From an uncultured Lachnospiraceae bacterium (GTDB taxonomy: Bacteria; Bacillota; Clostridia; Lachnospirales; Lachnospiraceae): DNA of 64,000 nucleotides. The stretch spans positions 1-64,000 of the forward strand of contig CANRDO010000007.1 in the NCBI GenBank assembly GCA_947629385.1. Direction: 5' to 3'. Both the position numbers and the translations under genes were made by a program. The notes under the pieces were generated by a model, which was not told where the DNA came from, searched no databases, and saw only the letters and a program-made list of their open reading frames with translations. Of the stretch, positions 52,701 to 60,438 are shown one piece after another; within the stretch, counting starts at the first letter, position 1; each line of letters opens with the position of its first letter.

Positions 52701-54320
52701 CGACGTCACGACCTTCTCACGGATCGCGTCGATCGGCGGGTTCGTGACTTGCGCAAACAGCTGCTTGAAATAGTTGAACAGCGGCTGGTGTCTGCCGGAG
52801 AGCACGGCCAGCGGCGTGTCGATGCCCATCGCGCTGATGCCCTCGCCGCCGTTCTCCGCCATCGTCAGGATCGACGTGCGGTAGTCTTCATAGCTGTAGC
52901 CGAACGCCTTCATCAGGCGCATCCGCATCTCGTCGGAGTACGTCTCGACGCGCTTGTTCGGGATCTTGATCTCCTTCAGTTTCACAAGGTACTGGTCGAG
53001 CCACTCGCCGTACGGCTGGCGGGACGCGTACTTTGTCTTCAGCTCCTCGTCGTCGATCACCCTGCCCTGCACCGTGTCGACCAGCAGCATCTTGCCCGGG
53101 TGCAGCCGCTCTTTCAGCACGATCTTCGCCGGGTCGATATCGAGCACGCCGACCTCGGACGAGAGGATCACATAGCCGTCGCTCGTCACATAGTAGCGGG
53201 ACGGACGCAGGCCGTTGCGGTCGAGCACCGCGCCCATGATATCGCCGTCCGAGAACAGGATCGACGCCGGGCCGTCCCACGGCTCCATCATCGTCGCGTA
53301 ATACTGATAAAAATCCTTTTTCTTCTGCGACATCACGCTGTTATTCGCCCAGGGCTCCGGAATCATGATCATGACCGCGAGCGGCAGGTCCATGCCGTTC
53401 ATCGTCAGGAATTCCAATGTGTTGTCGAGCATCGCCGAGTCGGACCCCTTCGCGTTGATCACCGGAAGCACCTTGTGCATGTCGTTCTCCATATATTTGG
53501 AAGACATCGTCTCCTCGCGCGCGAGCATCTTGTCGGCGTTGCCGCGGATCGTGTTGATCTCGCCGTTATGTACGATGAAGCGGTACGGATGCGCCCTCTC
53601 CCAGCTCGGATTCGTGTTCGTGCTGAATCTGGAGTGCACGATTGCGATCGCCGACTCGTAATCCGGACTCTGCAGATCCGTGAAAAACGTGCGCAGCTGC
53701 CCCACCAGGAACATACCCTTGTAGATGATCGTGCGGCTCGAGAGCGACACCACGTAGGTCGTGTCGTTCGACTGCTCGAACGTCCTGCGGATCACGTACA
53801 GCCTACGGTCAAACGCAAGTCCCTTCTCTACATCCTTCGGCCGCTCCACAAACGCCTGCTCGATGCAGGGCATCTTCTCGAGCGCCTTGTGGCCGAGCAC
53901 CTTCGGAACGGTCGGCACCTGACGCCAGCCGAGAAACTTCAATCCCTCTTTCGTCACGATGCTCTCGAACATCTTCTTCGCCTGGTTCCGCTTGAGCACG
54001 TCCTGCGGGAAGAAGAACATGCCGACTCCGTAGTCCCGCTCTTCGCCCAAAAAAATGCCAAGGTCCAAACAGGCTTTGCGGAAGAATTTATGCGAGATCT
54101 GCATCATGATCCCTACTCCGTCTCCTGTCTTTCCCTCGGCGTCTTTGCCAGCTCTGTGTTCAAGATTTTCTACAATACTGAGTGCATTCTCCACTGTCTG
54201 GTGAGTCTTGATCCCCTTGATATTGACGACCGCGCCGATGCCGCAGTTGTCATGTTCAAACTCGGGCCGGTACAGCCCCGGACTCACGCAGGCAGGATTG
54301 GAATCCTTTCTTACTTCCAT
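49755..54320 (-). CDS. gltB: Glutamate synthase large subunit
   Basis: 1521 aa. A class II glutaminase domain with the mature N-terminal nucleophile in DNCGIGAVV follows a propeptide of about 25 residues. The FMN-binding synthase domain has PGEGGHLPGKKV and SGYDGGTGAAPRSS. CVMMRVCNLDTC supplies the 3Fe-4S cysteines. The C-terminal GXGXG helix domain ends the protein. It makes two glutamates from glutamine and 2-oxoglutarate. ATG 54320 has GGAGG seven bases upstream. Promoter at 54361-54389. Confidence 0.97.
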   Translation of the reverse strand: MEVRKDSNPACVSPGLYRPEFEHDNCGIGAVVNIKGIKTHQTVENALSIVENLEHRAGKDAEGKTGDGVGIMMQISHKFFRKACLDLGIFLGEERDYGVGMFFFPQDVLKRNQAKKMFESIVTKEGLKFLGWRQVPTVPKVLGHKALEKMPCIEQAFVERPKDVEKGLAFDRRLYVIRRTFEQSNDTTYVVSLSSRTIIYKGMFLVGQLRTFFTDLQSPDYESAIAIVHSRFSTNTNPSWERAHPYRFIVHNGEINTIRGNADKMLAREETMSSKYMENDMHKVLPVINAKGSDSAMLDNTLEFLTMNGMDLPLAVMIMIPEPWANNSVMSQKKKDFYQYYATMMEPWDGPASILFSDGDIMGAVLDRNGLRPSRYYVTSDGYVILSSEVGVLDIDPAKIVLKERLHPGKMLLVDTVQGRVIDDEELKTKYASRQPYGEWLDQYLVKLKEIKIPNKRVETYSDEMRMRLMKAFGYSYEDYRTSILTMAENGGEGISAMGIDTPLAVLSGRHQPLFNYFKQLFAQVTNPPIDAIREKVVTSKTMYIGMEGNLLQEQPENCQVLKIENPILTNTDMLKIKHMKVPGFKVAEIPITFYKNTGLEKAMDHLFLEVDRAFRDGANILVLTDKGIDEFRVPIPSLLAISAVNQYLVKTKRRTSLALILETGEPREVHHFATLLGYGASAINPYLALDTIHQLIDTGMLEKDYYAAVNDYNQAIIDGIVKIASKMGISTIQSYQGSQIFEAIGISADVIEKYFTNTVSRIGGITMEDIERDVDERHTKAFDPLGLREDLTLDSQGWHKSRSAGEHHRYNPLTIHLLQESTRTGNYQMFKEFTELVNKEESGYIRSTMDFKFPEKGVPLEEVESVDEIVKRFKTGAMSYGSISQEAHETLAIAMNMLHGKSNTGEGGESLERLVIGPDGKNRCSAIKQVASGRFGVTSRYLVSAKEIQIKMAQGAKPGEGGHLPGKKVYPWIAKTRHSTPGVSLISPPPHHDIYSIEDLAQLIYDLKNANRQADISVKLVSEAGVGTVAAGVAKAGAQVILISGYDGGTGAAPRSSIHHAGLPWELGLAETHQTLIMNGLRNKVRIETDGKLMSGRDVAIAALLGAEEFGFATGPLVTMGCVMMRVCNLDTCPVGVATQNPELRKRFRGKPEYVVNFMRFIAQDLREYMAKLGFRTLDEMVGRSDLLKKKDNCENPKGALIDLSNILDNPYLDPKAKVTFDKAQEFDFGLEKTKDMKVLLAKLGSALESGQKRSVEVDVSNVDRTFGTIFGSEITRKYPEGLEDDTYTVKCHGAGGQSFGAFIPRGLTLELVGDSNDYFGKGLSGGKLIVYPPQGVKFAHDENIIVGNVALYGATSGKAFINGVAGERFCVRNSGAVTVVEGVGDHGCEYMTGGRAVVLGKVGKNFAAGMSGGIAYVLDEDNDLYTKVNKNMVSIEKITSKYDVLELKDIINEHVKYTNSEKGKKVLDDFGTYLPKFKKIIPHEYKKMQMAIVQMEEKGLSSEQAQIEAFYAIAAGQDE

Positions 54321-54360
54321 CCTGACTCCTCCTGTCACGGTATGATATGTAACTGTACTG

Positions 54361-54389
54361 ACTATACACCCATTTCCCGCATCTGTAAA
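54361..54389 (-). promoter_or_regulatory. Promoter of gltBD
   Basis: On the minus strand there is TTTACA (54384-54389), a 17-base spacer and TATAGT (54361-54366). AT-rich sequence lies further upstream. Confidence 0.6.
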
Positions 54390-54520
54390 TAAAAACTTTT
54401 TCTATAATTATCTGATAATTTGAATTTTGTTATATTACACTATTATTTTCTGTCTATTTTAAGCACTATCTTCTTTCCGACTCGTTTTGGGAACAATTTC
54501 AAGTGGTTTCTTCTCTTCTT

Positions 54521-55240
54521 TCAGAAGCAGATCTGCAAAAAAATCGCTGCCAGATTGCTCCCCATATGGAATAGTACCGGGAAAACGAACAATTCTCCAC
54601 ACTCATAAAGAAGCGCAAGCACGACCGCCATCGGAAATGAGAAGATCATCTGAATCGGATTCCCATGATACACGGCAAACAAAAACGACGACAAAAGAAC
54701 CGCTACCCACAGCGGAAACATCTGCCTCATCCTGCGGTAGGTCAGCCCCCGAAAGATCAGCTCCTCCACGACCGGCGCCACGATCCCGAGCCCCACAATC
54801 TGCAGGAGAAGGTTTGCCGCTAATAGCTGCTCCTGCGTCTGATTGGAGAAAAGAGCCTGGATATGAAACAAATTCAGGATGCCGCTCCAGACGACGTTGA
54901 GCACGCCTCCGCTGACAAAGCAAAGAGTCCCAAACAGCACCGCCTGCCGCCGCATTACTCCAAACGCGGATATCTTCTCCACGCATCCTGCTTCGGGCGA
55001 AATCATCGTTCCGGACGTCTTCGCCCCGGACAACGTCTCGATTTGCCTGTCCCTCCGATACATCTGCGCCGCGACTGGAAGTGCAAGAAGATTCCCGACC
55101 AGAACGGCAATCGTCGCGTTGTACTCTAGCCCATACTGATCCGCACACACGCGAAGCAAAAAAACTGCCATCAGCGCGGTCGCCTGGTGCAAAAGCACCG
55201 GCGTCAGAAGTGAAATGATCTTTCGCAGATCCGCCCGCAT
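54521..55240 (-). CDS. CPBP-family intramembrane glutamic endopeptidase
   Basis: 239 aa with about six to seven membrane segments. The motif EELIFRGLTYRRMR carries the catalytic Glu-Glu and Arg. FAVYHGNPIQ and LFHMGSNLAA supply the later histidine/asparagine positions of the CAAX-protease/bacteriocin-processing fold. ATG 55240 has GGGGAGGAAGCT upstream; an upstream frame to 55354 lies within the structured leader. It has a separate promoter at 55370-55398. Its place after the envelope kinase operon hints at an envelope role, unproved. Confidence 0.87.
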   Translation of the reverse strand: MRADLRKIISLLTPVLLHQATALMAVFLLRVCADQYGLEYNATIAVLVGNLLALPVAAQMYRRDRQIETLSGAKTSGTMISPEAGCVEKISAFGVMRRQAVLFGTLCFVSGGVLNVVWSGILNLFHIQALFSNQTQEQLLAANLLLQIVGLGIVAPVVEELIFRGLTYRRMRQMFPLWVAVLLSSFLFAVYHGNPIQMIFSFPMAVVLALLYECGELFVFPVLFHMGSNLAAIFLQICF

Positions 55241-55271
55241 AGCTTCCTCCCCTGTCTCTGTCTTTCCTAAT

Positions 55272-55352
55272 CGAGTAGGGCGGAGTTTCCCTACTCGCTG
55301 CGCGACCCGCGTGCTGCGACAGCAGCAAATTTTTCCTCTCGCGGGTCTGCGC
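55272..55352 (-). promoter_or_regulatory. Structured mRNA leader of the CPBP protease gene
   Basis: Two hairpins fill the leader. The first, 55300-55352, is a 12-bp stem with one bulge (GACCCGCG pairs with CGCGGGTC, extended by GCGC) and an inner TGCTG/CAGCA hairpin. The second, 55272-55297, is a perfect 9-bp stem (CGAGTAGGG/CCCTACTCG). Neither has a T-run, so translation or RNA stability control is more likely than termination. Confidence 0.6.
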
Positions 55353-55369
55353 ATAAACGCATCAGCCCA

Positions 55370-55398
55370 ATTGTATCAGATGCATGCACCTGATGCAA
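55370..55398 (-). promoter_or_regulatory. Promoter of the CPBP protease gene with a palindromic spacer
   Basis: On the minus strand there is TTGCAT (55393-55398), a 17-base spacer and TACAAT (55370-55375). The spacer is CAGGTGCATGCATCTGA, a 16-base palindrome with one mismatch, placed to be occluded by a dimeric regulator. Confidence 0.6.
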
Positions 55399-55468
55399 CC
55401 GGGCCGATCCCAATCACCTTGCGGTTTTCTTCTGTCATTTTTCTGTCATAGCGCTGGATCTCCCTGCG

Positions 55469-56638
55469 CTACTCGTTCCCCTTGATCACCGGAACGTCCG
55501 CGGAGGCAATGCTCCACGCTCCCTGCCGATACGCCATCACAAACGTCGCCGTGCTGTCGCCGGAGGCCTGTCTGCGCTCCAGCTCCCGCCCCTGGGCTTC
55601 ACCATCCTGCGCATCCTCTCCATCTGTGGCTCCGTCGTCCTGCTCGTCCTCAGCAGCAATGACATCTTCGCTCACCAGATAATGATATCCGAGCGTCAGC
55701 TGCACTGTGATCGCTCCGTCCTCACCCTCTGTGAAAACGGGCATACCGTAGGACGTCACAAATTTTGAGACCGCAGCGCTCTGAAACGTATGATCCTCTT
55801 TGTGGAATTCGCCGCCCTGCTCCTTCACGAACTGCTCTGCTTGCTCCATACAGGACGCGAACAGATCAAGTCCTTCTGTTTTTTCCTTTACCGCAGCCGC
55901 ATAAAGCTGCTTGAGCGCCGAGATCCCGAGCTCCATACACTCGCTCTGCGCGGATCTTTTCAAGGTCATCTGCGCGCTGTAATCCTGATTTCCTTCGTTT
56001 GTGTCCAGCGTCGTATTCACAGACTCAAGCACCGGATGCCGGACGACAAGGCTTTTCTTTCCCGGAAGCATGCCCGGTATCCTATAGCAGTCAAGTGAAT
56101 ACGGAACATTATCGCGCACGATCCACGCGCTGTCCGCCGGCTGCGTATCCAGATATACCTGAGCGCCTGCCGGAACTGTGATCTCCAGATTCTTTACCAT
56201 GCAATGCCCTGAGAGAACCTTCCACCGGTCAAAAATCCCAAACGCGGCCTCCGACTGCTTCTTCACGGTAAACTCTTCCGCAAGCTGCGTCTTGTCTTCT
56301 GCGTCCTTGAATTCCACCTGAAAATCCACGTACTCGCTGCCATTGCTGTCCGCGCGCTTCTGCGTCTCGTCGAGCGTATAGCTCGAGCTGAGGCTGTACT
56401 GCTTACCCGCCAGTGCCTCTGCATACTCTGCCTCGCTCATCGAAGCCTCTTCCGACTGATCCAGCAGTTCAAATGCTTTCTTACTGTCATTCTCAATGAG
56501 CGCTGCCAGATACTGATCTATAACATATCCCGGCTTGCTGCGCTGATAGCTTCTCCAGCCGACCGCTCCGCCGGCCGCCGCTGCGATGATCAGGAGCAGC
56601 AAGATCAATTTTAACAGAATCCTGGTAAATGCTTTCAT
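55469..56638 (-). CDS. Membrane-anchored extracellular protein, TcaA-like
   Basis: 389 aa. One N-terminal membrane segment (ILLKLILLLLIIAAAAGGAV) is followed by GYVIDQYLAALIENDSKKAF, a pattern seen at the start of NTF2-like domains in TcaA-type envelope proteins. The rest is extracellular. ITVPAGAQVYLDTQPADSAW resembles a small beta domain of such proteins, and the C-terminal part includes a long acidic linker near residues 335-360. The family call is tentative. It starts 14 bases after the YARHG gene stop and is probably last in the envelope kinase operon. Confidence 0.6.
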   Translation of the reverse strand: MKAFTRILLKLILLLLIIAAAAGGAVGWRSYQRSKPGYVIDQYLAALIENDSKKAFELLDQSEEASMSEAEYAEALAGKQYSLSSSYTLDETQKRADSNGSEYVDFQVEFKDAEDKTQLAEEFTVKKQSEAAFGIFDRWKVLSGHCMVKNLEITVPAGAQVYLDTQPADSAWIVRDNVPYSLDCYRIPGMLPGKKSLVVRHPVLESVNTTLDTNEGNQDYSAQMTLKRSAQSECMELGISALKQLYAAAVKEKTEGLDLFASCMEQAEQFVKEQGGEFHKEDHTFQSAAVSKFVTSYGMPVFTEGEDGAITVQLTLGYHYLVSEDVIAAEDEQDDGATDGEDAQDGEAQGRELERRQASGDSTATFVMAYRQGAWSIASADVPVIKGNE

Positions 56639-56652
56639 GTCCTGCCCCTCCT

Positions 56653-57570
56653 TTAGTATCCGCCCAATGCGGCTTCGTAGTTCATGATGACGTTGAGGTT
56701 TGCTTCCTCGTAGTCATTCAGGTAGTCGAACATGTTCGCATCAAATTCTTCCGGAGAGTACATCGGAACATACCATGATTTCTGACTGAAGTAATCGATC
56801 AGATCCTGTGATGTAAAGATACGTCCGTGCAGGGCAAAAATCTCATTTCGGATCAGACGGAGCGTCGCAAGATCATAGTTATAAAGCTCCTCTTCTCCGA
56901 TATAACGGCTGCTGATTCCCCAGAGGATCACATCGTCCGGGGTCGAGGCCTGACCGTTATCACCGGAGCCGCCCCCGCTTCCGCCGTCATAGGAATAGTC
57001 TCCGTTCCCGGGATCCTGAATCTCGATCGACTGGCCTCCCGAGCCGTCCGAATAGCCGTCCCCGTAATAGCTGCCATCGTCATAATAGCCGCTGCCGTCG
57101 TCATAATAACCGCCATCGTCATAGCTGCCGCCGTCGTCATAGTATCCGTCATCCTCGCCGGAATCATCGTCCTCGCTGTAGCTATCGTCCTCATATGGAT
57201 CACCGTCAGACGAAGCGTCGCTGCCGTCCTCCTGATCCTCCGCAGACGTTTCCGGCTCGTTTTCTTCCGTCTCGGATTCTTTCTTCTGCTGCGGCACTTC
57301 AGATTCCGCGCCTTTGACCACATTACCCGAGGCCGTAACCGTAAACGGGTCTGTCTCAAACGTGCGGCTTTCGCTCTCCTCCGGCGCCAGGGTCTCCGCC
57401 GTATCTGTCTGCGCAGGCTGCTGTGTCTCCGTCTCCTCCTCGTTTTGCAGCAGTGCGGTCAGATCCTTCGTCATGACAGCATCTGCCGTAAAATAGGACG
57501 CGCCCGCTGCCAACAGACAGCCGACAAGGAAGCCGCTGTTCCGTCTCAGCACATTTTTCTTCTTATTCAT
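56653..57570 (-). CDS. Secreted YARHG-domain protein with acidic Tyr/Gly/Asp linker
   Basis: 305 aa. A basic start and hydrophobic stretch (SGFLVGCLLAAGASYFTA) form a signal or membrane anchor. About residues 40-215 are acidic and low-complexity, including repeated YYDDGSGYYDDG-like units (DNA 57000-57180). The C-terminal YARHG domain is clear: ISSRYIGEEELYNYDLATLR, then LIRNEIFALHGRIF. YARHG is an extracellular domain of unknown role found in Firmicute surface proteins. It lies 51 bases after the Ser/Glu-repeat gene. Confidence 0.82.
   Translation of the reverse strand: MNKKKNVLRRNSGFLVGCLLAAGASYFTADAVMTKDLTALLQNEEETETQQPAQTDTAETLAPEESESRTFETDPFTVTASGNVVKGAESEVPQQKKESETEENEPETSAEDQEDGSDASSDGDPYEDDSYSEDDDSGEDDGYYDDGGSYDDGGYYDDGSGYYDDGSYYGDGYSDGSGGQSIEIQDPGNGDYSYDGGSGGGSGDNGQASTPDDVILWGISSRYIGEEELYNYDLATLRLIRNEIFALHGRIFTSQDLIDYFSQKSWYVPMYSPEEFDANMFDYLNDYEEANLNVIMNYEAALGGY
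57000..57180 (-). repeat. Degenerate repeats encoding the Asp/Tyr/Gly linker
   Basis: CGTCATAGCTGCCGCCGTCG-like units recur several times with period 12-30 bases. They encode YYDDG/YDDGG-type repeats. Confidence 0.6.
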
Positions 57571-57621
57571 TATTTATACTCACCCCTTCTGGGGCATCAT
57601 ATCATAATTGTCGAAAATTGT

Positions 57622-60438
57622 CTATGAAAAGTCTAATTTTTCTTCTGCCCTTCTCCTTCGAAAGCCCGGCAGAACATACGCCGCAACCGTAGAGATAAAC
57701 ATGAGAAGTCCCAATGCCAGAAGTGCGGCCCCTTGCGCTTTTCCCCGCTTCGGCCCGTCATCCTCAGATTCCATACCGGCAGACAACCCCGCCATGCGCG
57801 CACTCTTTTTCTCCGTCGTCGTACGGGCCTCCTCCATTTCTGTCTGGCTCTCGTCTGCCTTATCCTTTTTCTTGTCCAGCAGTTTTTCGCGGGCACTCGG
57901 CCGTGTCTTCACATATTCCGGCACCTGCTTTGCACGTCTGGAAATATAGACCGGCGCCTCCTCCGTCCAAAACTCATTTCCGGCCATGTCGCAGAGATAC
58001 ACCTGCAGTGTCTGCCACTCACCCGACGCCTTCAGCGGAATCTCTATTGTTTCATCTGAAATCTGACCTGCTTCTTCCTCCATATATAACTCGCTGTCAA
58101 GATATATCCTCACTGTCTTCAGCTCAATATTGTCATATGGCGTGAGATATGCCGTGAGAGACTCTGCCTCATAGACCTGCCGTTCGATCCCGGTCAAAGT
58201 ACAGCCCGGAGCCGTCCAGTCCAAGACAAAAGTCACTTTTTTCTCCTGCATCCCGGTATCGCTTTTGTTCTCTGCCGCGTCCTCGGAGGAGAGAAGGATC
58301 TCATAGACTCCTTCTTTTGAAAAAAACTCCGCCGGAATGAGATAGCAATACTGCTTCCAGGAGTCCTTGCTCCCCTGCATCGTGACCTGGTAGTCCCGTC
58401 CTCTTTTCAGTTCCTCCAGTACACCGTCCCGCCTGCAGAAGATCCGCGATTCCCCGACATAATCAATGTTCGTCTCGTAGAAGGTCACGTCCTCGGCCTT
58501 CGTCAGGTAGCGCTGCTGCAGGCTTTGCTTTGTCGACTGGCCAAGATCATATACCGACCCGAACCGATTGACCGAAAAACGGATTTCCCTCTCAGCGGTA
58601 TTGCCGGCCACATCCTCCGCCCTTACGCTCAGATGATAGACGTCGTCATACTCGCGCTGTCTCGGTATGTCAAGATACTCTGCCTGCGCTCCCTCCTGCG
58701 ACTCTTCCTGGCTTTTAACCGCAGGCGCCTTGTTTTCATTTACCCCTGCAAATTCTATCTTCATGGAGTCCTTTTTATAATGAATGTCTTCCACGGCGAC
58801 TCGGATTCGCACCGCCCCGGAATTGGCTGTCTGATCCCCGACGCCCTCAATTGACACCTCAGGAGGCTTCCGGTCAATACATATGGGACTGCTCTGCGAA
58901 AACGCAAGATTTCCCACCTGGTCCTCCGTCCTGACAAACACCTGAAAAATGCCCTCTTCGCGGATCACGAGCTGATCACCGTTCCTGCAGGATGTCCACG
59001 ACGCTGTTTCAGGATTGCCCTGCAGCGCTCCGTCCGCGCTGCTTGGAAGGACCGCATATGCGGCTGATCTCAACCCGCTCTTTCCGTCCGGCGCAACCGC
59101 CACGGAAACCTCTGCGGACTGCGCCGCGTAATACACGCCGTTCTCAAATGTCCCGCTCACTGATACTTCTGCCTGCGGAACCTCGCCATCCACGCAGTAA
59201 GCCTCCTGAACCATTTCGGATTCCTTCAGAACCATGCCGTCCTTATTTACCGCTTTCAGGCTGAACATCAACGTTCCATCCTCTGTTATCCCCTGTTTTC
59301 CTGTGCCTCCGCTGTATCCGCCGGCTTCCATTGTGCTTATGTAAAGATTTGTGCCATAGCGGATCCACAAACGATCCTCCGCGTCCCGGTACCATGCGCC
59401 CGGATCGCCTGTCACCTCATAATGCACGCCCCTTTGGATCTTCTCCGGTATCTTCTCCGTTTCCGCAGGCGGCTCGCTCTCAGGAGGCAGTTCCGTCTCC
59501 GGCTCTCCGCTGCTCTCCTGTTTCTGCTCTGCATCCGGCTCCACGTCTCCCTCCGGACTTTGCTCCGTCTCCGACTCTCCGTCACTCTCCGGATCCTGTT
59601 CCGCATCTGATTCCGTGGTCTCGCTCTCCCCTTCCATTTCCGTCCCATCGGACTCTGCTGTCTCTGTGTTCTCGCTTCCCTCCTCGCCTTCACCTGCATC
59701 CGGGTTCCCGCCCGCATTCTCATTTCCGCTTTCTCCTCCGCTCCAGGACTCGCTCTCAGCTTCACTCTCGTCTCCGGATTCGCTTTCTCCTTCGCTCCAG
59801 GGTCCGTTCTCATCCTCACTCTCGTCTCCGGATTCACTTTCCTCTTCGCTCCAGGATTCACTCTCAGATTCACTTTCGTCCCCGGATTCGCTTTCCTCTT
59901 CGCCCCAGGACTCGCTCTCATCTTCACTCTCGTCTCCGGATTCACTTTCCTCTTCGCTCCAGGACTCACTCTCAGATTCACTTTCGTCCCAAAATTCGTT
60001 TTCAGATTCACTCTCTGATTCACTTTCATCCCGGAATTCGCTTTCAGATTCACTCTCGGATTCGCTCTCAGATTCGCTTTCAGATTCACTCTCGGATTCG
60101 CTCTCAGATTCGCTTTCAGATTCGCTCTCGGATTCCTCTTCGAATCCGCTTTCTTCCTCCGTTTTCGGCGTCGGCTCCTGAGCATTTGTTTTCATATTCT
60201 CACTGATATCTGCAGCCGTTTCCGCATCTGCGGCCAACGCCGGTTCTTGTTCAGAAGTCAACGCGCTCGCGCCAATACCGGCCGTTCCTGCGGACAGCAC
60301 GCATAATACGATAGCCAGACTGCGCGCCAGGTATTTTCTGTAATACGCTTTTTTCTTATACTCGGCCTTTCGCCTGTAATCCTTTCTTCTCTCATCCTTA
60401 CTCTTCCTTTTCTGTGCCAAGCTCATTTCCCCTTTCAT
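57622..60438 (-). CDS. Large Ser/Glu-repeat surface protein with Ig-like domains
   Basis: 938 aa. A very basic N-terminus (KRKSKDERRKDYRRKAEYKK) leads into a signal-anchor (about 38-60). About residues 95-245 are Ser-Glu dipeptide and 18-residue Trp-containing repeats, then a Glu/Ser/Pro-rich stretch to about 335. The ectodomain continues with several Ig-like or cadherin-like units (VRTEDQVGNLAF, VRAEDVAGNTAER, LSSEDAAENKSD). A C-terminal membrane segment (ALLALGLLMFISTVAAYVLP) and basic tail close it. The Ser-rich repeats could be phosphorylation or glycosylation targets. It overlaps the kinase gene end by 41 bases. The start is uncertain (ATG 60438, ATG 60426 or TTG 60420). Confidence 0.8.
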   Translation of the reverse strand: MKGEMSLAQKRKSKDERRKDYRRKAEYKKKAYYRKYLARSLAIVLCVLSAGTAGIGASALTSEQEPALAADAETAADISENMKTNAQEPTPKTEEESGFEEESESESESESESESESESESESESESESESESEFRDESESESESENEFWDESESESESWSEEESESGDESEDESESWGEEESESGDESESESESWSEEESESGDESEDENGPWSEGESESGDESEAESESWSGGESGNENAGGNPDAGEGEEGSENTETAESDGTEMEGESETTESDAEQDPESDGESETEQSPEGDVEPDAEQKQESSGEPETELPPESEPPAETEKIPEKIQRGVHYEVTGDPGAWYRDAEDRLWIRYGTNLYISTMEAGGYSGGTGKQGITEDGTLMFSLKAVNKDGMVLKESEMVQEAYCVDGEVPQAEVSVSGTFENGVYYAAQSAEVSVAVAPDGKSGLRSAAYAVLPSSADGALQGNPETASWTSCRNGDQLVIREEGIFQVFVRTEDQVGNLAFSQSSPICIDRKPPEVSIEGVGDQTANSGAVRIRVAVEDIHYKKDSMKIEFAGVNENKAPAVKSQEESQEGAQAEYLDIPRQREYDDVYHLSVRAEDVAGNTAEREIRFSVNRFGSVYDLGQSTKQSLQQRYLTKAEDVTFYETNIDYVGESRIFCRRDGVLEELKRGRDYQVTMQGSKDSWKQYCYLIPAEFFSKEGVYEILLSSEDAAENKSDTGMQEKKVTFVLDWTAPGCTLTGIERQVYEAESLTAYLTPYDNIELKTVRIYLDSELYMEEEAGQISDETIEIPLKASGEWQTLQVYLCDMAGNEFWTEEAPVYISRRAKQVPEYVKTRPSAREKLLDKKKDKADESQTEMEEARTTTEKKSARMAGLSAGMESEDDGPKRGKAQGAALLALGLLMFISTVAAYVLPGFRRRRAEEKLDFS
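59727..60145 (-). repeat. Tandem coding repeats: Ser-Glu hexamers and four 54-base units
   Basis: About 60,000-60,145 is a near-perfect TCAGATTCGCTTTC-type hexamer array coding Ser-Glu. About 59,727-59,955 contains four units of 54 bases coding W-S-E-E-E-S-E-S-G-D-E-S-E-x-E-x-x-S, with Trp exactly 18 residues apart. Confidence 0.85.

Noticed and set aside
49866..54392. 1508-codon open frame antisense to gltB
   Set aside because: It mirrors gltB codon bias (few TTA, CTA or TCA codons on the sense strand). The translation is rich in Arg, Val, Asp and His and shows no domain, and gltB itself is unmistakable.
59727..60145. Dense direct repeats considered as a CRISPR array
   Set aside because: Repeats are contiguous, in frame and encode Ser-Glu and 18-residue units; there are no spacers and no cas genes.
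57622..60438. Possibility that the Ser/Glu-repeat gene is a repeat artefact without coding function
   Set aside because: Signal-anchor, Ig-like ectodomain and C-terminal membrane segment are in one frame on both sides of the repeats.
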